From Rhodoplanes sp. Z2-YC6860 (GTDB lineage Bacteria; Pseudomonadota; Alphaproteobacteria; Rhizobiales; Xanthobacteraceae): a stretch of 64,000 nucleotides of DNA. The translations under genes and the position numbers were made by a program. Shown in pieces: positions 47,678 through 56,599 of this stretch (positions are counted from its first letter, which is position 1; each line of letters starts with the position of its first letter). The notes under the pieces were generated by a model. The model had not been told where the DNA came from and did not search any database. It saw nothing but the letters and a program-made list of their open reading frames with translations. The stretch lies in the NCBI RefSeq assembly GCF_001579845.1, contig NZ_CP007440.1:7524029-7588028 (forward strand). Direction: 5' to 3'.

Positions 47678-49780
47678 CTAGAACTCTTGCCACTCCTGCT
47701 CGGCCTTCAGGGCCGTGGCGACACTGGCTTGCATGCGCCCGACCGGGCCGTGTGCGGCTTTACCTGATCGATGGACCAGCGAACCGCCGTTGCGGTTCGG
47801 CGTCAGTGCGGACCGCGCCGCGACAGCGGCTGGCATCTCCGCCGGAGCGGCACTGTCGAGCTTGAAGGTCCCGACACGGTCGCTCATGGCGGCGGCCTGG
47901 TGCTCCAGCGTCTTCGCGGTGGCGGCGTTCTCCTCGACCAGCGCCGAGTTCTGCTGCGTCACCTGATCCATCTGCGACAGCGCCTTGTTGACCTGATCGA
48001 TGCCGTCGGACTGCTCCGAGCTGGCCTGCGCGATCTCCGAGACGATGGTGGAGAGATTCTTGATCGAGGCGACGATCTCGCCGAGCGACTGACCGGCCCG
48101 ATTGACCAGATCCACGCCCTCCTGAACCTGGCTGCCGGAGTTCAGGATCAGATCCTTGATGTCTTTCGCCGCCTGCGCGGAGCGCTGCGCAAGACTGCGC
48201 ACCTCGGACGCCACCACCGCGAAGCCGCGGCCGGCATCGCCGGCACGCGCCGCCTCGACGGCGGCATTGAGCGCCAACAGATTGGTCTGCCGCGCGATCT
48301 CGTCGATGACGCCGATGATATCGGCGATCTTACGCGACGATGCTTCGATCCGAGACATCGCCTCGACCGCCTGGGCGACAACCGCGCCGCTGCGGCTTGC
48401 CACCGCGCTGGTGTCCACCGCAACATGATTGGCCTGCAGCGCGTTTTCGGCGTTCTTTTTCACTGCGGCCGAAATCTGCTCCATCGAAGCCGATGTCTCT
48501 TCGAGGCTCGCGGCCTGTTCCTCCGTGCGCTGCGACAGGTCCGAGGTCGCGGTCGCGATCTCGCCCGAAGCGCTGGCCACTTCGTTCGAAGCGGCGCTGA
48601 TCACCGCTATGGTTTCGGACAGCCGCGCGGCCGTCGTGTTGGCGTTATCCTTCAGGTTGGCGAAGGCGCCCTGATATTCGGCGGCGATGCGCGCCCGCAG
48701 ATCGCCCTGCGCGAGCGCGCCGAGCATCGTCTCGACGTCCTCGAACACCCGGCCGACATTGGCGCACATCTCGTTCAGCTGCTCGGCGAGGCTGCGGATC
48801 ACGCCCTCCTTGCCGTCCAGCGACACCCGCTTGGAGAAATCGCCCGTGACGGCGGCCTGCACGATGCCGCCGACCGCGGCCTCGAGCTCGCTCATGACCC
48901 GTGCCGTCACGGCGTCACGCTCGGCCTGGGCCTTGCGATCGAGCTCGGTCCTGGCCTCGGCCTCGAGCCGCGCCTTCTCGGCGGACTTGACCTTGAAGGT
49001 TTCGACTGCGCCCGCGATGTCGCCGATCTCGTCCTTGCGGCCCAGCCCCGGCAGCACCACGTCGAAGTTGCCGTCGGCAAGCTCGCGCATGCCCACGGTC
49101 AGCGCACGAATCGGCCGCGCGATCCAGGCGCTGACGACGAGCGAGGCGAGACAGCCGATGATGGTCGCGATCACGGCGATGGCGAGAAGGAGCTTCTGCT
49201 GCTGCTCGACCCAGGCGTTGGCGCGCGCCAGCTTGTTGTCGCGGGTCTCGGTGCTGATCTCGGTGATGTCGTCGGTGAGCTGGACCAGCGCGGTGAAGCT
49301 TCGCTGCGCGTTGGTCATGAACATCATCGAAGCCGCGGCCTCGCCGTCCGACATCTCGATGACGGTCTTGGCCTGCTTCAGATAATTGGCGACGAGCGGC
49401 GCCATCTTGACGACGAGCGCGTCGATCTTTTCCTCCGGCCCGGCCGTGGCCTTGAGCGCGTCGAGCTTCTCGGTGATACCCGAGAGCGCGACGGCGGTCT
49501 CCTTGCCCAGCGCTTCGATCTTCTTGGCGTCGGACTCGTTGGCAGCCGTCGCAGACAGCCGATAGAGGAAGGTGTTGGCCTTCCAGATCGCGGTCTCGAA
49601 CGCGTTGGCAAGCTCCGCCTGCTGGGCCACGCCGGTGGTCACCTCATCGACCACCGCCTGATTGGCCTTCTGGATGTGCAGCGCGTAGAGCCCGAGGCTG
49701 AGCAGCGCCAGCGCGAGGAACGCCGGCGCGATCAGGATCTTCCAGCGAATCCGCAGATTGGAGAGCCACCTGAGCATCAT
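47678..49780 (-). CDS. Methyl-accepting chemotaxis protein
   Basis: A 700-aa chemoreceptor. Start at the ATG pair at 49780, behind GGAAGG; an upstream in-frame start at 49834 is unlikely. Layout: TM1 at about 15-35 ([20 protein letters not shown]), a helical periplasmic sensor of about 150 residues that looks like a four-helix bundle, TM2 at about 195-215 ([21 protein letters not shown]), HAMP ([21 protein letters not shown]), then the signalling domain with the hairpin tip [43 protein letters not shown]. It ends EQEWQEF, a CheR/CheB-tethering pentapeptide-like tail. It is cotranscribed with a periplasmic Cache protein 66 bp upstream. Confidence 0.94.
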   Translation of the reverse strand: MMLRWLSNLRIRWKILIAPAFLALALLSLGLYALHIQKANQAVVDEVTTGVAQQAELANAFETAIWKANTFLYRLSATAANESDAKKIEALGKETAVALSGITEKLDALKATAGPEEKIDALVVKMAPLVANYLKQAKTVIEMSDGEAAASMMFMTNAQRSFTALVQLTDDITEISTETRDNKLARANAWVEQQQKLLLAIAVIATIIGCLASLVVSAWIARPIRALTVGMRELADGNFDVVLPGLGRKDEIGDIAGAVETFKVKSAEKARLEAEARTELDRKAQAERDAVTARVMSELEAAVGGIVQAAVTGDFSKRVSLDGKEGVIRSLAEQLNEMCANVGRVFEDVETMLGALAQGDLRARIAAEYQGAFANLKDNANTTAARLSETIAVISAASNEVASASGEIATATSDLSQRTEEQAASLEETSASMEQISAAVKKNAENALQANHVAVDTSAVASRSGAVVAQAVEAMSRIEASSRKIADIIGVIDEIARQTNLLALNAAVEAARAGDAGRGFAVVASEVRSLAQRSAQAAKDIKDLILNSGSQVQEGVDLVNRAGQSLGEIVASIKNLSTIVSEIAQASSEQSDGIDQVNKALSQMDQVTQQNSALVEENAATAKTLEHQAAAMSDRVGTFKLDSAAPAEMPAAVAARSALTPNRNGGSLVHRSGKAAHGPVGRMQASVATALKAEQEWQEF

Positions 49781-49846
49781 GACCGGCCTTCCGAAATCGG
49801 GTGAAACGCGCAGACCGGTCGCTAGGCCGGACAACCTTTCGGCATG

Positions 49847-50302
49847 TCAGAGCTTGTAGACGCCGGCGCACACCGCGGTTTCAGCCAACCGCTCGCAGTA
49901 CATTTGTTTCGGCTCGACCTTTTTCGAAACCGGATTGGCGAACTTGTAGTCCTGCCAGAACGTCGGTTGCGCCTTCGCCATCTCGACGCGCTCCTTGACG
50001 AAGAACTTGCCATCGACGTCCTGCGCGTCGAGCATGTCCTTGCCGATCAGCTTGCCGTTGGCGCCGTGCGCCAGCACCTTGCCGTCGAGGCCGTAGACCA
50101 CGACGTAGAGATCGTGATTCACGAACTGGCCCGACTTGTTGTTGAACTCCGCATAGGCCTTGTCGGCGCCTTGATCCTTGATGAAGCCGACGGCCTTTTT
50201 CACCATCGCCATCGCCTCGTCCTTGGTTGCGAACTCTCCGGCAACCGCGACGTTGGCGAACGTGGCAAGCACGGCGACGGCGAAACATTGCGCGACTTTC
50301 AT
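49847..50302 (-). CDS. Periplasmic single-Cache domain protein
   Basis: A 151-aa protein from ATG 50302, behind GGGAGGCCCC. The signal peptide ends near ANVAVA. The mature part is a compact Cache-like sensor: EAMAMVKKAVGFIKDQGADKAYAEF, LYVVVYGLDGKVLAHGANGKLIGKDMLDAQDVDGKFFVKE and KKVEPKQMYCERLAETAVCAGVYK, matching the sCache/double-Cache strand order with two C-terminal cysteines. Small soluble Cache proteins of this type can hand ligand to a chemoreceptor, and the chemoreceptor gene follows directly. Confidence 0.85.
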   Translation of the reverse strand: MKVAQCFAVAVLATFANVAVAGEFATKDEAMAMVKKAVGFIKDQGADKAYAEFNNKSGQFVNHDLYVVVYGLDGKVLAHGANGKLIGKDMLDAQDVDGKFFVKERVEMAKAQPTFWQDYKFANPVSKKVEPKQMYCERLAETAVCAGVYKL

Positions 50303-50606
50303 GGGGCCTCCCATTTGCATTCCTACGATTGCTTACGGATTCGTCGGTCGAGGAGAGCGCAAGGCATTGGCGGCTTGCGGACAACCGGCGGCAGCGGAGC
50401 TGCGCCGGGAGCGACCGGTCATTGCATCGTCATGATCGGCGGGGCTGGTTAACAGACGGTAAAATCCCCATCGGGATACCGGGAATCGGCGATTTGTCGC
50501 GGCGGCAACGGCGGCAACAGATCGGCAACCATAGCGGCAGGTGCCGCCCATGATTCACCGGCCCTTGAAGCGCACCCCTTAAGCACCGTTTCCGCGGGGG
50601 CGTTCG
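50303..50606. other. Divergent regulatory region between the Cache-MCP operon and flagellin gene
   Basis: About 304 bp with no supported gene. It must hold promoters for both directions. It includes the TTAA-N7-TAAA sequence at 50449-50463, a near match to the CtrA box, and a run of GGCGGCAACGG-type short repeats at 50508-50530. ORFs crossing it lack support. Confidence 0.5.
50449..50463. promoter_or_regulatory. CtrA-like box (one mismatch) upstream of flagellin
   Basis: TTAA (50449-50452), seven bases, TAAA (50460-50463). It differs from TTAA-N7-TTAA in one base and lies 144 bp before the flagellin start and 147 bp before the Cache gene start on the other strand. Control of motility genes by CtrA is well established in alphaproteobacteria, but this site alone is weak evidence. 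Confidence 0.3.
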
Positions 50607-52094
50607 ATGTCTGACGTCATTCTGTCGGCCGGGGTGAGGTCGACACTTCTTTCGCTGCAGGGCACGGCAGCGCTCACCAGCGCGATCCAGGCCCGGCTTG
50701 CGACCGGCAAGCGCGTCAACTCGGCGATGGACAACCCGCGCAGCTACTTCACCTCGCTGTCGCTGGACGCCCGCGCCTCAGACCTCAGCGCGCTCCTCGA
50801 CAACATCACCCAGGCGCAGCAGACGGTGAGAACCGTCACGAACGGCATCACCGCGCTGACGAAGATCGTGCAGACCGCGAAATCGATCGTCCAGCAGGCC
50901 CGTATCGCCCCGCTGCCGCAGACCACCTACAACCCGATCGTGGTGACTGGCAGCGCCAGCATCGCCGGCGAAGCCCAAGGCATCGTCACAGGCACGGTCG
51001 ACACCTCCGGCGGATTCACCGCCAACGTCGAGGGACTGCAAATTCAGGTCGGCGGCACGACCTACACGGTGCACAACCCATCGTCGCCGACGCCGCAAGG
51101 CATCAACACGATCATCTCCGAGATCAACAACACGGCGGGCCTGGGCTCGCACGGCGCCGTCACCGCCTCCCTCGACGGCACCGGCAAGTTCCTGCAGCTC
51201 ACCGCCAACAGCACCGACACGAGCTTCCAGGTGCTCACGTCGTCGGCGGCAACTGCGCTCGGTATCGCGGGCGCTACCGGAACGTCGACCAATCTTCTGC
51301 AGGCCGTTTCGGGTTTGTCGGGCACCTCCCTCTCCGAGCAGGCCAACGGAGGCGGCACCACCACCGTGCACTTCGGCACCGGCGCGGGCCAGGTGTCCAC
51401 GCTCGCCGAACTCCAGTCCGCACTTTCGAGCTCCGGGATCTTGGCATCGAACAGCGGCGGCGCGCTTGCGCTGACGGTCGCAGGCTCGTCCGGCACCGGC
51501 AATTCGCTGGTCACCGGCGGCTCCGCGCTTGCGGCCTTCGGCATGACGCCGGTCAACCAATACGGCCAGGTCAACTCGACCTCGCCGGACGCAACCCGCG
51601 CGGCGTTGCAGAGCCAGTACAACATCCTGCTGCAACAGATCGACTCGCTCGCGGGCGATTCGTCATATCACGGCAACAATCTTCTGAAGGGCGACAATCT
51701 CACCACGATCTTCAACGAAAATGGCAACAGCACGCTGACCATTTCGGGCAGCACGCTCGACTCGGCGGGCCTCGGGCTCGCAGCTCTGGCCGGCGACGAT
51801 TTCCAGTCGAACTCCGCGATCGATATCATCAGTGAGAAACTCGACGCCGCGATGGCCACGCTGCGGAGCGAAGCCCAGCGCTTCGGCGCAGGGCTCACGA
51901 CCTTGCAGACCCGCCACGACTTCACCACCGCCATGGTGCAGACACTGCAGACCGGCGCCGACGACCTTGTGCTCGCCGACACCAACCAGAACAGCGCGAG
52001 CCTGCTGGCGCTGCAGACCCGGCAGGCTCTGTCGATGACCGCGCTGTCACTGTCATCGCAAGGCGCGCAAGCGGTGCTGCGGCTGTTTCAATAA
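50607..52094 (+). CDS. Flagellin
   Basis: A 495-aa flagellin. The conserved N-terminal D0/D1 part (LSAGVRSTLLSLQGTAALTSAIQARLATGKRVNSAMDNP, then SLSLDARASDLSALLDNITQAQQTVRT) and C-terminal D1/D0 part (ALQTRQALSMTALSLSSQGAQAVLRLF) flank a variable central domain of about 270 residues rich in Gly, Ser and Thr. The start SDVILSAGVRSTL departs from the common MxxINTN opening but agrees with rhizobial flagellins. No hook, chaperone or export genes are nearby, so it is an orphan flagellin copy. It is divergent from the Cache-MCP operon. Confidence 0.92.
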   Translation: MSDVILSAGVRSTLLSLQGTAALTSAIQARLATGKRVNSAMDNPRSYFTSLSLDARASDLSALLDNITQAQQTVRTVTNGITALTKIVQTAKSIVQQARIAPLPQTTYNPIVVTGSASIAGEAQGIVTGTVDTSGGFTANVEGLQIQVGGTTYTVHNPSSPTPQGINTIISEINNTAGLGSHGAVTASLDGTGKFLQLTANSTDTSFQVLTSSAATALGIAGATGTSTNLLQAVSGLSGTSLSEQANGGGTTTVHFGTGAGQVSTLAELQSALSSSGILASNSGGALALTVAGSSGTGNSLVTGGSALAAFGMTPVNQYGQVNSTSPDATRAALQSQYNILLQQIDSLAGDSSYHGNNLLKGDNLTTIFNENGNSTLTISGSTLDSAGLGLAALAGDDFQSNSAIDIISEKLDAAMATLRSEAQRFGAGLTTLQTRHDFTTAMVQTLQTGADDLVLADTNQNSASLLALQTRQALSMTALSLSSQGAQAVLRLFQ

Positions 52095-52151
52095 GAGGCG
52101 CCTTGACAGATTGCCGGCCTCGCGGTCGATGGCCTCCGGAGGAGCGCCGCG

Positions 52152-52799
52152 ATGACCATCACCATCACCGCCTTTGAACGATCACCCGATGGCGGCCGGG
52201 GCCTGGCGCGTGACACGCGCGTTCGCTGGGCGCTCGAGGAAGTGGGCCAGCCCTACGAGGTTCGCCTCGTGTCGTTCCGCGCGATGAAGGAGCCCGCGCA
52301 TCTGGCGCTTCATCCGTTCGGGCAGATTCCGACCTACGAGGAAGGCGATCTTGCCCTGTTCGAGACAGGAGCGATCGTCTTCCATATCGCCGAGCGCCAT
52401 GCGGGCTTGCTGCCGGACGATGCCGGTGCCCGGGCGCGGGCGATCGCTTGGATGTTCGCTGCGGTCAACACCGTGGAGCCGCCGATCCTTGAGCTCGCAA
52501 CAGCCAGGATCTTTGAGAGCGATAAGCCTTGGAACAAGGAGCGCCTGCCTCTCGTGATGGATCGCGTTCGCGACCGGCTGAAGCAACTTTCCGTCCGCCT
52601 GGGCGATGCCGACTGGCTCGACGGTGCGTTCAGCGCAGGCGACCTGATGATGGTGTCGGTGCTGCTCAGGCTGAGATCGTCGGGCCTTCTGGACGAATAT
52701 CCGAACCTGGCGGCCTATCTCGCTCGCGGCGAGGCGCGGCCGGCCTACCAACGGGCTTTCGCCGCGCAACTGGCGGTCAACACCGGCAAGCCATCCTGA
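52152..52799 (+). CDS. Glutathione S-transferase family protein
   Basis: A 215-aa GST. N-terminal thioredoxin-like domain: TITAFERSPDGGRGLARDTRVRWALEEVGQPYEVRLVSF, then the cis-Pro region HPFGQIPTYEEGDLALFETGAIVFHIAERH (glutathione gamma-glutamyl contact, about residues 58-85). The C-terminal helical domain contains DWLDGAFSAGDLMMVSVLLRL, the usual N-capping box area. The ATG follows CCGGAGGAGCGCCGCG. It probably detoxifies an electrophile; no specific substrate. It converges on the GlxA-type regulator with a 3-bp gap. Confidence 0.92.
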   Translation: MTITITAFERSPDGGRGLARDTRVRWALEEVGQPYEVRLVSFRAMKEPAHLALHPFGQIPTYEEGDLALFETGAIVFHIAERHAGLLPDDAGARARAIAWMFAAVNTVEPPILELATARIFESDKPWNKERLPLVMDRVRDRLKQLSVRLGDADWLDGAFSAGDLMMVSVLLRLRSSGLLDEYPNLAAYLARGEARPAYQRAFAAQLAVNTGKPS

Positions 52800-52802
52800 T
52801 CG

Positions 52803-53738
52803 TCAAATCATCCTGGCGTTGCGCCGGACGGTCTGCGGCGGCTGACCGACCGTGCGCAGAAACGCGCGGCGCATCCGCTCCCGATCGGCGAAGCCGGTTT
52901 CGTCTGCGATCACATCCATGGAGTGACGGCCGTCCTCCATCATCAACCGCGCGGCCTCGACGCGTAGATGTTCGACCGCCTTGGCTGGCGTCTGGCCGGT
53001 CTCGGCATAGAAGGCGCGGCTGAAATGGCGCGGGCTCAGGCTTGCGACATCGGCGAGTTCGACCACCGAGAGACTGCTCCGCAAATTGGTCCTGGCGTAG
53101 TTGAGCGCCTTCTGGATGCGGTCCGACTTCGGCGCAAGCTCGAGCAGCGCCGAGAACTGCGACTGCCCGCCCGCCCTGCGATGACAGACCACGAGCTTGC
53201 GCGCCACCGAACGCGCTATCTCGACACCATGATCCTGCTCGACCAGAGCGAGCGCGAGATCGATGCTCGCCGTCATGCCGGCCGAGGTCCAGACCGGACC
53301 TTCGGCGATGACGATGCGGTCTTCCTCGACCCTCACGTCGGGAAAACGCGCCTGCAGATCGCGCGCGTGCATCCAATGGGTGGTGGCTTTGCGGCCGTCG
53401 AGCAGACCGGCCTCCGCCAGAACGAAAGCGCCGATGCAATGCGCCGCGATCCGCTGCGAGGTCTGCGAAGCCTCGCGGACAAACGCCAGCATCCCGGGCG
53501 TCGCCGGCTCCACGGCGGTGCCGGCACCGATCAACACGGTGTCGAACACCCGCTCGCCAAACGGCGCGGTCTCGACACCAAATCCAGCCGTCGAGCGAAC
53601 GAGCCCGCCGGTCTCCGACAGCAACGTCACGTCATAGGCGATGTCGGCCAGCACGCGATTGGCGACCTCGAACACCGTGATCGCGGCAAACCCCATCACC
53701 TGGAAATTTGGAAACACCACAAAGGCGATCCGGTGCAT
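52803..53738 (-). CDS. GlxA-family AraC-type transcriptional regulator
   Basis: A 311-aa regulator with an N-terminal DJ-1/PfpI-like domain (residues about 1-185: IAFVVFPNFQVMGFAAITVFEVAN, RIAAHCIGAFVLAEAGLLDGRKATTHW with the nucleophile-elbow Cys) and a C-terminal AraC DNA-binding domain (about 210-305: LSVVELADVASLSPRHFSRAFYAETGQTPAKAVEHLRVEAAR, ADRERMRRAFLRTVGQPPQ). The DJ-1-like part is thought to sense a small molecule. Target genes are unknown; the unknown protein gene 41 bp upstream on the same strand and the convergent GST are candidates. Confidence 0.93.
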   Translation of the reverse strand: MHRIAFVVFPNFQVMGFAAITVFEVANRVLADIAYDVTLLSETGGLVRSTAGFGVETAPFGERVFDTVLIGAGTAVEPATPGMLAFVREASQTSQRIAAHCIGAFVLAEAGLLDGRKATTHWMHARDLQARFPDVRVEEDRIVIAEGPVWTSAGMTASIDLALALVEQDHGVEIARSVARKLVVCHRRAGGQSQFSALLELAPKSDRIQKALNYARTNLRSSLSVVELADVASLSPRHFSRAFYAETGQTPAKAVEHLRVEAARLMMEDGRHSMDVIADETGFADRERMRRAFLRTVGQPPQTVRRNARMI

Positions 53739-53779
53739 CGCCGTCCTCGTCCCTCAGCGTGGCTGCAAGCGCCGCACGG

Positions 53780-54421
53780 CTACGCAGCGCGCGAAAGCTT
53801 CACGCCGAGATTCTTCTCGATGTAGATTTCGATGAAGCCGGGCAGCAGCCCTGCCCGCACCATTGCCTTGAACGGCTCCTCGTAGCGCGGATCGTTCTTC
53901 GGCGTGAGCAGCACGATGCTCCAGATGTTCAGCGGCTCGTCTTCGCTGCCGCCAGCCGCATGCTCGACGTGGAAGACCGGTTGCAACGTGCCCGTCGCAA
54001 GCTCTTCGCCGTTCTCGCCGGGCATCCGCTCGCGGCCCAGAAAAAACACGCCCTGCTCGGCGTGGCTCACATAGGTGTCCTCGAGCACGCGGTCAGCGCC
54101 TGGCGCAATCCAGCCCTTCTGCTTTGAGGCGCGGCAGAAACGGAAGGAGCCGTCCGAAAGCTCCTGCCGGCCGTAGGAGCGCGCCTCCGATACCACATAG
54201 GGAATGTAGAAGTGCGGATCCCAGGCCTTGCGCGCCTCCATGTCCCAGATTTCGCTGCGCGTGACCTTGCGGGCCGGGTCCATGCGGTAGCGGTCGCGCA
54301 GCACCTGATTGACGTTGACCGGCGGCAGTTCGAAACGGGTGTAGGCCGGATTGGCCCAGGCCTCGCGATAAGCGCTGCGGGCGGCTGCAAACGACGTGAG
54401 GAACGGCGGGGAAGCGTCCAT
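53780..54421 (-). CDS. Conserved-looking protein of unknown function, 213 aa
   Basis: No family is recognised. The protein is soluble, with no signal peptide or membrane segment. Its aromatic- and Arg-rich blocks include YREAWANPAYTRFELPPVNVNQVLRDRYRMDP, DMEARKAWDPHFYIPYVVSEARSYGRQ and GTLQPVFHVEHAAGGSEDEPLNIWSIVLLTPKNDPRYEEPFKAMV, which look like a structured alpha-beta fold. It ends IEKNLGVKLSRAA. It is the upstream gene of a likely two-gene unit with the GlxA-type regulator and may be its target or a partner enzyme. Confidence 0.72.
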   Translation of the reverse strand: MDASPPFLTSFAAARSAYREAWANPAYTRFELPPVNVNQVLRDRYRMDPARKVTRSEIWDMEARKAWDPHFYIPYVVSEARSYGRQELSDGSFRFCRASKQKGWIAPGADRVLEDTYVSHAEQGVFFLGRERMPGENGEELATGTLQPVFHVEHAAGGSEDEPLNIWSIVLLTPKNDPRYEEPFKAMVRAGLLPGFIEIYIEKNLGVKLSRAA

Positions 54422-54646
54422 CGGTCACCTTATGGCGGCAATCGTCTCAAGACAATATATCTTAACGTTCATACAAATCAATGGCCATGAGCGGCTATCA
54501 AAAGGGCATTCCATAGAACCCGTCGACGGCGGGCCGACGGCCAATCGCCACGGTGCGGAAGCCGATCCTCCATGATCGCTCCGGCCGTGAACCATTCAAG
54601 GTGCTTCCGCGTTCTTGGCTCACATCACTCTTTGCAGGAGCATCAC

Positions 54647-54880
54647 ATGAAAGCAGCGCTGGTTATCACCGCGGTCGCGTTGAGCGTCGTCTCGATCCAA
54701 TCGGCCGACGCCAAAGGCTGTATCAAGGGCGCGGTCGTGGGCGGTGTCGCAGGGCACTATGCCGGACATCACGGCGTGCTGGGCGCAGCAGCGGGCTGCG
54801 TGGTCGGACGCCATGAGGCCAACAAGCGGGAGCGTCATCAGGAGCGGTCAACGACCGGGCAATCGGTCCAGTCCAGATAA
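54647..54880 (+). CDS. Small secreted or envelope protein with glycine-zipper-like core
   Basis: A 77-aa protein from ATG 54647, placed 6 bp after GCAGGAG. The signal peptide is MKAALVITAVALSVVSIQSADA. The core GAVVGGVAGHYAGHHGVLGAAAGCVVG has the GxxxG spacing of glycine-zipper envelope proteins (e.g. the 17-kDa antigen-like family) with histidines in the turn. The C-terminal 25 residues are highly charged (RHEANKRERHQERS). Probable function is membrane association or oligomerisation; no precise role can be given. Confidence 0.78.
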   Translation: MKAALVITAVALSVVSIQSADAKGCIKGAVVGGVAGHYAGHHGVLGAAAGCVVGRHEANKRERHQERSTTGQSVQSR

Positions 54881-54913
54881 ACTCGTCGTCGGGGAATTCG
54901 CCCGGCAGTCGGT

Positions 54914-55141
54914 CTACTGCTGATGGGAGTCCGGCACGGGCTTCGCAGCAGCCTTTCGGCGGAGCCTGGCTGACTTCATGCGGTGAATGGCCTTCACGAA
55001 CAAGGACGGCTGCGATGCGGGCCGGCAGCCAAGATCGCCCCACACTTGCCCGGGCGGACACTTAGCTTGGGCGATTCCGCTGCTCGCTCCGACGAAACAC
55101 AGGCTGAGCAGGACAGCGATCCAAATCGCTCTTGGTCTCAT
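54914..55141 (-). CDS. Small secreted cationic protein
   Basis: A 75-aa protein from ATG 55141, after GGAAGGTGACCCC; a longer in-frame ORF to 55249 would put the signal peptide internally. The signal peptide (AIWIAVLLSLCFVGASSGIAQA) is followed by KCPPGQVWGDLGCRPAS, a two-cysteine motif seen in many short rhizobial secreted proteins, and a basic tail (KSARLRRKAAAKPVPD). It converges on the glycine-zipper gene with 33 bp between. Function unknown. Confidence 0.68.
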   Translation of the reverse strand: MRPRAIWIAVLLSLCFVGASSGIAQAKCPPGQVWGDLGCRPASQPSLFVKAIHRMKSARLRRKAAAKPVPDSHQQ

Positions 55142-55310
55142 GGGGTCACCTTCCCGGCGCGGGTAAGTCTGACGGGATTTTAGCGCATGAGATGAAGCGG
55201 CGAAGCGCAAATCGCCTGCCATGCATAACCCTCTGCAGCTTTGGTTCATGCCCCATCAAGCAGCCGGGTGGATTTCAATCGCCGACGCTGCGGCTTATCG
55301 TTTCGCCACC

Positions 55311-55793
55311 ATGCCAAAGCGCAGCGCAGGCCTTCTTCTGTTTCGCCGCAAAGGCCCGGACCTGGAGCTCCTCCTTGTTCATCCGGGCGGCCCGTTCTGG
55401 GCAAAGAAGGACGACGGCGCCTGGTCGATCCCCAAAGGGCTCTATGAGGAGACGGAGGATCCCTTCGCCGCCGCACGGCGCGAATTCGAGGAGGAGACCG
55501 GCTGCCCGCCGCCGATAGAGGCCTTCGCGCTCGGCGACTTCAAGCAGCCCGGCGGCAAGGTCATCACGGCCTTTGCCACCGAAGGCGGTTTCGATCTGGC
55601 GCACTTTCACAGCAATCTCTTTGCGATGGAATGGCCGCCGAAGTCCGGAAAGCAGGCCGAATTTCCGGAGGCCGATCGAGCGGGATGGTTCACGCCGGCG
55701 GACGCAATTCGCAAAGTGACCAAGGGTCAGGTGCCGATCGTACAGACGTTGCTGCGACAGCTCGAACGCTCACCCAGGGAGGGGACCGTATGA
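55311..55793 (+). CDS. Nudix hydrolase
   Basis: A 160-aa Nudix protein. ATG 55311 gives MPKRSAGLLLFRRKGPDLELLLVHPGGP, the usual start; longer in-frame forms are not needed. The Nudix box GLYEETEDPFAAARREFEEETG fits G-x5-E-x7-REUxEExG, with all four key acidic residues present. PKGLYEE and HPGGPFWAKKDDGAWSIPKG resemble the group that hydrolyses diadenosine polyphosphates or NTP-like substrates (MutT/DATIN-type). Its stop codon overlaps the start of the next gene, so the two are translationally coupled. Confidence 0.93.
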   Translation: MPKRSAGLLLFRRKGPDLELLLVHPGGPFWAKKDDGAWSIPKGLYEETEDPFAAARREFEEETGCPPPIEAFALGDFKQPGGKVITAFATEGGFDLAHFHSNLFAMEWPPKSGKQAEFPEADRAGWFTPADAIRKVTKGQVPIVQTLLRQLERSPREGTV

Positions 55794-56581
55794 TGCGTTT
55801 GGTCATTGCTGTGATGGCGCTGTTGTGTTCGCTGTCTTTCGCCACAGCGCAGACGGCGCCATCGAGCGCAGGACCGGTGCCGGCGGCCGCGATCGAGGAC
55901 CTGGTGCTGGCCAATCGCATCCTCAGCGACCGCGGCGTGCTCGACGCCTATGGCCACATCAGCATCCGCCATCCGTCGAACCCGAACCGTTATCTGATGG
56001 CGCGCGCCATCGCGCCGGGCCTCGTCACGCTCGACGACATCATGGAATTCGATCTCGGTTCCAACCCGGTCGACCGCCGCGGCCGCGCGTTGTTCGTCGA
56101 GCGCTTCATCCATGGCGAAATCTACAAGGCGCGGCCGGACGTCATGAGCGTGATCCACACCCATTCCACCGGCGTGATCCCGTTCAGCGTCACCCAGAAA
56201 GAGCTGAGGCCGATCTTCCACAACGCCTCGTTCCTGCACGTCGGCGTGCCGGTCTGGGAGAGCCGCGACGGCTTCGGCGCGACCAAGATGCTGGTCAACG
56301 ACAGCAAGCTCGGCGCGTCTCTCGCGGCGGTGCTCGGCGACAAGCCGGTGGCGCTGATGCGCGGCCACGGCGACGTGGTGGTCGGGCCGAACGTACGGGT
56401 CGCAACCTTGCGCGCGGTCTACACCCACGAGAACGCAAAGATGCTCGCCATCGCGCTGTCGCTCGGCGGGCCGGTCAACTACGTCTCGCCCGCCGAAGGA
56501 GCGCTCCGCGACAAGGACCCGAGCGACCCGACGCGCACCTGGGAACTGTGGAAGGCGAACGCGATGAAGAAGGAGCGCTGA
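55790..56581 (+). CDS. Exported class II aldolase/adducin-family protein
   Basis: A 263-aa class II aldolase-family protein from the ATGATG at 55790, behind GGGAGGGGA. Unusually it has a clear signal peptide (MMRLVIAVMALLCSLSFATAQ), so it should act in the periplasm. The fold signatures are ANRILSDRGVLDAYGHISIRHP, then VMSVIHTHSTGVIPFSV with the two metal-binding His (HxH), and VALMRGHGDVVVG with the third His. Family members are fuculose- or ribulose-phosphate aldolases or epimerases, or decarboxylases; export argues against a sugar-phosphate substrate. It is coupled to the upstream Nudix gene. Confidence 0.9.
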   Translation: MMRLVIAVMALLCSLSFATAQTAPSSAGPVPAAAIEDLVLANRILSDRGVLDAYGHISIRHPSNPNRYLMARAIAPGLVTLDDIMEFDLGSNPVDRRGRALFVERFIHGEIYKARPDVMSVIHTHSTGVIPFSVTQKELRPIFHNASFLHVGVPVWESRDGFGATKMLVNDSKLGASLAAVLGDKPVALMRGHGDVVVGPNVRVATLRAVYTHENAKMLAIALSLGGPVNYVSPAEGALRDKDPSDPTRTWELWKANAMKKER

Positions 56582-56599
56582 GCACGGCAGTGCCGGCGC

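Noticed and set aside
47771-49804. 677-aa plus-strand ORF across the chemoreceptor gene
   Set aside because: Antisense of an MCP with a perfect signalling-domain hairpin; the translation is His/Arg/Gly-rich with no domain.
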